A stretch of DNA of 64,000 nucleotides from Typha latifolia. Its lineage: Eukaryota > Streptophyta > Magnoliopsida > Poales > Typhaceae. Positions 57,601 to 64,000 of this stretch are shown here, piece by piece; the first letter of the stretch is position 1; every line of letters begins with the position of its first letter. A model generated the notes under the pieces. The model searched no databases, was not told the origin of the DNA, and worked only from the letters and a program-made list of their open reading frames with translations. A program made the position numbers and the translations under genes. The stretch spans positions 5,270,001-5,334,000 of the forward strand of contig CM034099.1 in NCBI GenBank assembly GCA_019914945.1, given 5' to 3'.

Positions 57601-60502
57601 GTGGCTTCACTTTATCCAACATCTAGTTTAAACCATCAACAATGAGCACAAATAGAAAAGGTGTCAAAGGATCACCCTGATGAAGTTCTTTCTTACACTT
57701 AGAAATATTAACTCTCCATTACAGTTTATGATAATAGAGTTGGATCCAGTTAATCCATTTGGATTTAAAACTCCTGTATTCAATTCTCAACACTTCTTCA
57801 AAATAGTTCCACCTTACATTATCATAAGTCTTCACAAAATTTAACTTCAGCATGAAACCTCTCTCCTTTTTTTGTTTTACATTGCACAGCACTTTATGAG
57901 CACTTGTCATATAGTCCAGAATATATATATTTTTAATAAAAGCAGTTTGTGCACTCTGTACTAGCTTATTTATCACAGTACATAGTCTAGTAGTCAAAAC
58001 CATCATGAAAATCTTGAAACTGTAATTAACAAGACTAATTGGCCTGAAATTGTAACTTATTTGATGTAGTAGCTGATGACTTCATTTGAGAGAAAAAAAA
58101 CAACTTATCTATCTGGTTTTTGTAACTTATTTGATGTTCAGGAATGATTTGCATTAAAAGTTATAGTTGTTTCTTCCCTTGTTTTCTTGTAACTGTGGAT
58201 GTATGTCTATCCTCCCAAATTTGTCTGGACATAATCATTTCTTGTAAAAGGTGCTTATTCTTAGATAAGTAACATCTTGTTTTTTGTTTGGCCATTAAAC
58301 TGGAACAGAATCTTGAATTCAGTACTTATAGTCCCAGTCTGTCATCGACAAGCCAAAATGTGTCATGCAGTAGTAATTTTTGTAATCTTCAAAATTCATG
58401 CTCTGGAGGAAGCAGCAGTTGCTCATACCTTGTCCAATATGTATCTGATAACACTTCATCTTCTGGAGTACTAGTCGAGGATGTTTTGTACTTGACAACA
58501 GAAGCTAATAGTTCTGAAGTTATTGAAGCTTCTATTGTATTCGGGTATGGTTGCCACTTGGTATCTTATAGTAGATTTCTATGTTCCTTGCATCCCCTTC
58601 TCATAGTTTTCTTTTTTTCAAGTTTTATGTCTGGTTCTTCTCTTGTGATTGTATTGGAAATTCTGCAGCTGTGGACAGGTTCAGTCTGGTTCATTTTTAG
58701 ATGGTGCAGCTCCTGATGGTCTACTTGGGCTCGGTATGGACAAGATATCTGTTCCTAGCATTTTATCAAGCAAGGGTCTTGCTTCAAATTCCTTTTCCAT
58801 GTGCTTTGGGAGTGATGGTAATGGGAGAATCAACTTTGGGGACAAAGGAAGCTCAGACCAAGAAGAAACACCGTTTGATATTAATAGTCAAAAGTAAGTG
58901 TGCTTCATTTACATCCATTATCATTGAAGTTGGAAAGAATATTCACCATATTTCTAATGATAACTTTTGAAGTTGGAAAGAATATGGTGAATATTCACCA
59001 TATTCACCATATTCACCATATTTTCCTAATAATTATTGTTCTGCAGTCAATCATACAATATCAGCATAACTGGAGCAAGAGTAGGGAATAGTTCCATCAG
59101 TGCTGAATTTAGTGCTATTGTTGACTCTGGTACCTCCTTCACATATTTGACTGATCCGGTGTACACTCAACTTACTGATAGTGTAAGTAAACTGCTTAAG
59201 GATGAAGTCTACTGTCATACTGCAATCATAGTTCTCAGAATTTTGTTTTCTTTCTACAGTTCAATTCTCAGGTTCAAGAGAGCAGGCATGAATCTGATTC
59301 CTCTATACCTTTTGACTACTGTTATGACTTGAGGTAATAGTTAAAATGTGTTCAATATTTGACTTATTTAGACAGTAGACTAACTGATATATTATTATTG
59401 CTCTTGCAGCTTCGGTCAAACGATTAGTAATGTACCTGAAATGAATTTGGTAACGAAAAATGGGAGCTTGTTTCCTGTTACCAGTCCAATAATTGCCATC
59501 TCCAGTCAGGTTAAAATAATATTGATACTGTTATTTCTCTTCTGACCATTAATAAATTGTGGTAATTTATGTCTTGTTTTTTTCCTAATGCAGACATATT
59601 GCCTGGCTATTCTTAATAGCAGCGATATCAATATAATAGGACGTAAGTTCCTCTATCCTATATTTTGGCTAAATTTTGTGTTAAACTGACATTTGTCTCT
59701 GGATGCTTTCTTACATTGGGAAAACTAGTAGTATAAATTGCTATCTTGTATTAATGTGTTTCAGATTGATTTTTGTCTACATATGTTCTGTTTCCAAATG
59801 AGTACAATGCGCACTAAACACTGTACTTTTGATTTGCCCCTTCATCTAGATTATCTCAGGAGATTTGAGAGACTGATAACATGAAATTCACTGGCACGAC
59901 TACTTTAAATTCCCTTCTGTGAACTTCTCTTGCTTGCAGTAGCATTGGTCTGGTTGCCTGCAACCTACTTTTCGGGCTCTCGCTCCCTGGAAACATAAAT
60001 TTACCTCCATAGGAGCCTGATTAAGTATTTCAGTCCACCCCAATGCTTATAGTGGAAGATGATAATGATGGGTGCATATTTTATGCAATATGTTCACTAT
60101 ATGAGATACCTGATATGCTTGAACTACCAATATTTCTGCAGAAAATTTTTTGACTGGCCTTCTTGTTGTCTTTGATCGAGAAAGGTTGATCTTGGGATGG
60201 CAGAAATTTGATTGTAAGTATTCCTACTTACCAAATTGTAAATTTTGCTGGAATCAGTGTTCTGGCCAATTTTAATGAACCACGATATTTTTGTATTATC
60301 AGGTTACGATGTCGAGAATTCAACCACTCTTCCTGTAAACGGCACAGGTGCTTATGGACCAAGCAGTTATAATCCTGCCGAAGAAACCCCGAGCAATACT
60401 CACGTCACAGTGTTGACACCATCCTCGAACCATGCATCAAATTTGATCGCCATGAAGAACATCTTCTTCACACTGTTTCTATTAGCTGCGGCCATTGTTT
60501 AG
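54625..60502 (+). CDS. Pepsin-like aspartyl protease, APF1 type, GPI-anchor candidate
   Basis: Secreted or cell-surface A1 aspartic endopeptidase. Ten exons: 54625-54908, 55204-55342, 58309-58544, 58669-58893, 59047-59182, 59260-59333, 59410-59509, 59594-59642, 60142-60213, 60303-60502; in phase, 504 aa. Signal peptide at residues 1-22, catalytic LDTGSDLFWVPC (Asp115) and IVDSGTSFTYL (Asp321), plus the Cys-rich CDCKQC and VSCSS insert typical of plant atypical/nucellin-like proteases. The C-terminus is a Ser/Thr/Asn-rich stretch then a hydrophobic tail (FFTLFLLAAAIV), as for a GPI-anchor signal. It matches the Arabidopsis aspartyl protease family protein 1 group. An earlier in-frame ATG at 54538 or before lies in the CT-rich leader; I chose 54625 because the signal peptide begins there. 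Intron 2 (3 kb) carries a LINE. Confidence 0.94.
55764..58049 (-). mobile_element. 5'-truncated, decayed L1-type LINE in protease intron 2
   Basis: Opposite in orientation to the host gene. Minus-strand fragments show the reverse transcriptase (57719-58006: FVKTYDNVRWNYFEEVL; 57431-57622: LQYTNDTLIFF, where the family has YADD), a later connection region (57024-57257) and the zf-RVT domain (56416-56613: LKVKAFLWLACNNRILTK). Frames are interrupted by stops and shifts, and the endonuclease half is missing. It ends in a poly-A tract (poly-T at about 55762-55771). Candidate target duplication: TTGTAACTTTATT at 55751 and TTGTAACTTATTT at 58050. Inactive. Confidence 0.85.
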
Positions 60503-61129
60503 TTGATTCTTTGCTGGGCTATTCTCAGCTACCTACCTCATTCCACCTATGCATACCATCAATCCATCATACATATACTAGGAAGAGTTATACTGTATGT
60601 TTAAGATTTCATACTTTTCTTAATTTTATTTTTGTTTCAATACCTTGATGTCCTGTGCTGGATGTAATAGATATTATCATTGTGTTGAATAGTTTTGTAG
60701 CATAATAAACACCACAGTAATTTATAGAGGCATTGTTTATCTCTTTTTTTGTACTTCTGTGCAATTTGATTGTTGTCCGTGGAGCTTCGTTGAGTTGGAT
60801 TAATTAATCCAACAGTGTTGGAGTTGCTACTCGATGTCTATGCTACTGCGAAATAAAATTGTACACAAAAACCAAAAGAATTTAATCTAGATTATAGAGA
60901 AATTATGATTATATTAGTGATTGCTTATTAGTTTTAATTTTCCTAAACTTCAGGAGGCAAGGCAACCCGCTTTCTGTTATTATATTCGGGTACGAATATT
61001 AAACCAATCAATCCGAATCCGATACCGTTGCTCTTCTTTTCTTCTCACGTCTATCAAAGCAGCAACTCTCCCACTGACCGACCGACCGACCATTCGCCTC
61101 CTCCCCAAATTCCTCGCAGAAGAGCGAAG
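60503..61129. other. Intergenic region between protease and RPN3
   Basis: Contains the protease 3' UTR with an AATAAA signal at about 60704-60709 and the RPN3 promoter/leader, with an ACCG tetramer run (about 61076-61091) just before the RPN3 start. No other gene. Confidence 0.55.
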
Positions 61130-64000
61130 ATGGTCGCAGACGTAGAGATGAAAGACTCGCAAGCACCTCCTCCCTCCTCCACCCCTTCCATTCTCCAGCG
61201 TAAGCCCAAAACCCTATCCCCTCCTCCTTCCTTCCTTCCTTCGTCTTAGTGTACTTCCTGGCTTCGATATCGGTTTCTTAAATTGGGGTTCCATTTCCTG
61301 CTTAGATCTGAAGGACATCGCGTCGTTGATCGAGACCGGCGCCTACACCAAGGAGGCGCGGCGAATCCTGCGGGCGGTGCGGCTGACCATAATGCTTCGC
61401 CGCAATCTTAGGGCTCCCGTCGTCGCCGCCTTCCTCGCTGTTGTGTTGCCTCCCGGCTCCGATGCCTATCTACGTCTCTCTTCTTTTCTGCCCAGGGTAT
61501 TTTTTTCGCTTTAGGAATAAGTAGCTTATGATTTTTCTACTTCAGATGAGGATATGTTGTGAGCTTGAATCCGTTATCTGTTTCTTCTCATTCTTGAATT
61601 TTTGTTGGGTAATAAACAAGTTTTAGATTACGAATGTTTATTTTTTATAATTTTGGTAGTGTTTTTTATTTTATTTTTAATGCTTGTGCTGATTGTACTT
61701 TGTTGATAAAATTGGTTCGTCTGCTTTGAGTAATGGAAAGATTACTAAAATGCCGTACGAGCTGCGAGATTGAAACCTTAAAGAAGTAATCATATTTTCT
61801 TTTCATTGATGTGATTTGAGGGGTGGCTTCTGTTGTGAGAAGTTTGGGTTTAGGAAACAATAATGCTACTGTTAAGAAATGTAGTCATCGATGGGGGAAA
61901 AAAGAATGAAAGAGCTGAATAGCTTTCGGGTTTAATGAAGAAATTGTATTAGAGGGTTGGCTTTGGATGATGGTATGTCTAGCTAGATAAATTCTCGTAA
62001 GTATTTAAGATGTGCAGCATTATTGCCATTAGATTCAGTTTTTCTTTATATTGTTTCATCCATATTTTCCAGAATGTTTCCTCGCAGGTTTCTGTTTGAA
62101 ACAAATGAACAAGAAAGGCTAGTCAAAATATATATTGTTGCTCATTTCTTGCCATCTCTTTGAGTTCTTCAAATCACAAGAAGAAATTTCTAAATACTGA
62201 AGTCTGTTTTGTGAAATTTAGTATATTGGCTAAATTGACTGCTAAAGGCTATGATGTCAAGCTAGATCTGGGAGAAATGCGTAAATATAGAGCTCGAATA
62301 TGATAAATCCTAAGGAGACATTTCATAGAAATTCCCGAAGATAAGCGAACCATAACTAGTCATGCTAAATTTCAAAGGATTCAGTGTTCACATTTTATCA
62401 AGTTCCTCTCTAACTGACATAATTATCAGTTGACATTATTATTCCTCTAATATCTTTAGGTATTAACTTCAAACTGGATTCTGCTCCCTTTAAGTTCAGT
62501 TAAACATTTACTTCTCATCTAGAGCTCCTTATTTTATCTGTTTCTAGTCCATGACCATACTTGGGCAAGGTATGTTATCATTTAAACTTAAAAGTTCATT
62601 TGTGAGATTTGTACTTTTAGATCAGTTGAGTTTATTTTAAAAGTTTCACTTGAACATGATTTTGTACATGATCACAAATCTTGTTATTTATTTTTTATGT
62701 ACTTGGTGCCGATTTTAGGACGATGAGCATGATATGGATGTCGATACCACAACTTCAGCAGCAGCTCAAGTTCCCACAAAGCATTCTCAGCCAGAAGTTG
62801 AGATATACTGTTACTTGCTTGTCTTGATGTTTCTAATTGATCAGAAAAGATACAATGAGGTAAGTTCTAGTTAGTCACTTGTCTATATCCTTTAATGCAA
62901 AGTTCAATCTTTTTATTCTTCTCTCTCAGGCTAAAGCTTGTGCCTCTTCAAGCATTTCTCGTCTTAAGAGCATCAACAGAAGAACCATTGATGTTTTAGC
63001 ATCTAGACTATACTCCTATTATTCATACAGTTATGAACTTACAAATAGCCTTGCTGAAATTCGTGGGTGAGTTAATTTACTTTGCTTTGATACATATTTC
63101 TCTTTATAACAACACGCCCTTACTGATAGGGGTGAAAATGGGTTGGATTAACTCCGACCCGACCCGCTATCCGACCCGATTCGGATAAAAAATTTCTATC
63201 CGATTCGGATACGGTTTCAGATATGGATAGAATTTTTGAAAAAAATTCGGATACGGGTCGGATATATTTTTTGGATTCGGATACGGATATCAGATATCCG
63301 TTTACCCGCATAGTTTTTTAAATGATTTACAGTTTTTAGTTTGCTTATTTAAATAGTAAATATTAATATTATTACTAATAATACGTTATATATTATTTTT
63401 AGAGATTAATTTCTCTAATTTATAAATTTGACATACAACAAAATTATTTGTCGTAAAACTCTTAATAATTTTATGTTAATTATATCTAAATAAAATATTA
63501 TAATTATTTTAAATTCAATCAATATCCGTTTAAGATCTGATCATCTATCCGAAAATTATCCGTATCCATTTAGTTAGGATATGGTTTTAAATTTTGCTAT
63601 CCGTCCAATATCCGTATTCGAATCCATATCCGGACTAAAAATATGGATCCGGATATGGGTTGAGCACTATCTGATCCGTATCCGATCCGTATCCAATCCG
63701 TTTTCACCCCTACTTACAAACCATCTGTTGAACATGGAAGTCAACATTTTGATGTATCATCTGTGTTAGACTGCTCTATTTTCTTCTTACATAGTTTTTC
63801 TTCCTCAGGGAACTCCTTGCTTTGCACAGGATGGCCACCTTGCGGCGGGATGAACTGGGTCAGGTTAGTTGCTTGTCAAATCATTATTGCAAAAATCTGG
63901 TTTGTTCTCAAACTAAGTGGTTGTGTTGATGGGGTGTAGGAAACTCTTCTCAACCTGCTACTTCGCAATTACCTCCATTACAACTTATATGATCAGGCAG
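61130..64000 (+). CDS. RPN3: 26S proteasome regulatory subunit RPN3 (non-ATPase subunit 3), 3' end beyond window
   Basis: Lid subunit of the 19S regulatory particle. Exons seen: 61130-61199, 61306-61496, 62719-62859, 62930-63066, 63809-63863, 63940 to the window end. Joined, they read MVADVEMKDS..., then HLKDIASLIETGAYTKEARRI, VEIYCYLLVLMFLIDQKRYNEA and ALHRMATLRRDELGQETLLNLLLRN, all characteristic of plant RPN3 (related to DCD/21D7 antigen). The phases agree at every junction. The C-terminal PCI domain lies outside the window, so completeness cannot be judged. The leader holds an ACCG tetramer run. Intron 4 carries a hAT element. Only the N-terminal part (about 220 residues) is visible. Confidence 0.95.
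63127..63712. mobile_element. hAT-type miniature element in RPN3 intron 4
   Basis: Terminal inverted repeats TAGGGGTGAAAATGG and CCGTTTTCACCCCTA (one mismatch). Flanking octamers CTTACTGA (63119-63126) and CTTACAAA (63713-63720) match at 6 of 8. Both ends are rich in GGATAC/ATATCCG motifs; the centre is AT-rich. 586 bp, no transposase. It fills most of the 742-bp intron. Confidence 0.8.

Noticed and set aside
1..64000. tRNA, rRNA, CRISPR arrays, organelle DNA insertions
   Set aside because: I looked for clover-leaf and box A/B-like sequences, regularly spaced repeats and organelle genes and saw none. A tRNAscan or BLAST run could still find a degenerate one.

Overview
This is nuclear DNA from a flowering plant. 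The genes have many short, AT-rich introns with GT-AG borders, and the spaces between them are AT-rich and strewn with microsatellites, hAT-type miniature elements and broken L1-type LINEs. Every recognisable protein is a plant family member: an aminoalcohol phosphotransferase, plant-type GDSL lipases, a CYP71-type P450, a PPR-SMR protein, a phi-class GST, an ACT-domain Raf-like STY kinase, a clade D PP2C, an APF1-type aspartyl protease and RPN3. Protein style suggests a monocot, but I cannot prove this from the window. There is no operon, CRISPR or prokaryotic mobile system.

Layout. 1-1623: repeat-rich sequence with a complete hAT miniature element bounded by a perfect 8-bp target duplication. 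1624-8481 (+): the C-terminal three quarters of an aminoalcohol phosphotransferase (14 exons); its first exon(s) must lie left of the window. 9.2-20 kb: a GDSL lipase cluster with an intact + copy (10800-13085), a decayed + copy (13584 to about 15240), an intact - copy (17581-15701) and a last-exon relic (18980-19880) that is itself split by a hAT element. 22151-23962 (+): a CYP71-type P450. 24333-25687 (+): a PPR-SMR protein. 26784-25918 (-): a phi GST. 38295-27586 (-): a 16-exon ACT-domain STY kinase spread over 10.7 kb. 38.3-42.8 kb: intergenic, with a tiny LINE insertion, a perfect 13-copy heptamer array and a hAT-like element. 43431-42793 (-): a single-exon protein resembling syringolide-induced 14-1-1. 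50464-44385 (-): a PP2C. 54625-60502 (+): an aspartyl protease with a dead LINE in its second intron. 61130 to the window end (+): the first six exons of RPN3, with another hAT element in intron 4.

I joined exons by hand, checking reading phase across each junction. The complete models close in frame: GDSL copies of 365 and 361 aa, P450 540 aa, PPR-SMR 424 aa, GST 221 aa, STY kinase 576 aa, PP2C 388 aa, aspartyl protease 504 aa. The genes do not form one pathway. They are a normal euchromatic stretch: housekeeping genes (phospholipid synthesis, proteasome), signalling genes (STY kinase, PP2C) and a specialised-metabolism/stress set (GDSL lipases, P450, GST). I did not find a convincing undescribed system. 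The most interesting signals are the internally consistent transposon insertions with target duplications, the history of the GDSL cluster, a GC-AG intron in the kinase, upstream ORFs before the PP2C and kinase starts, and several local intron duplications.
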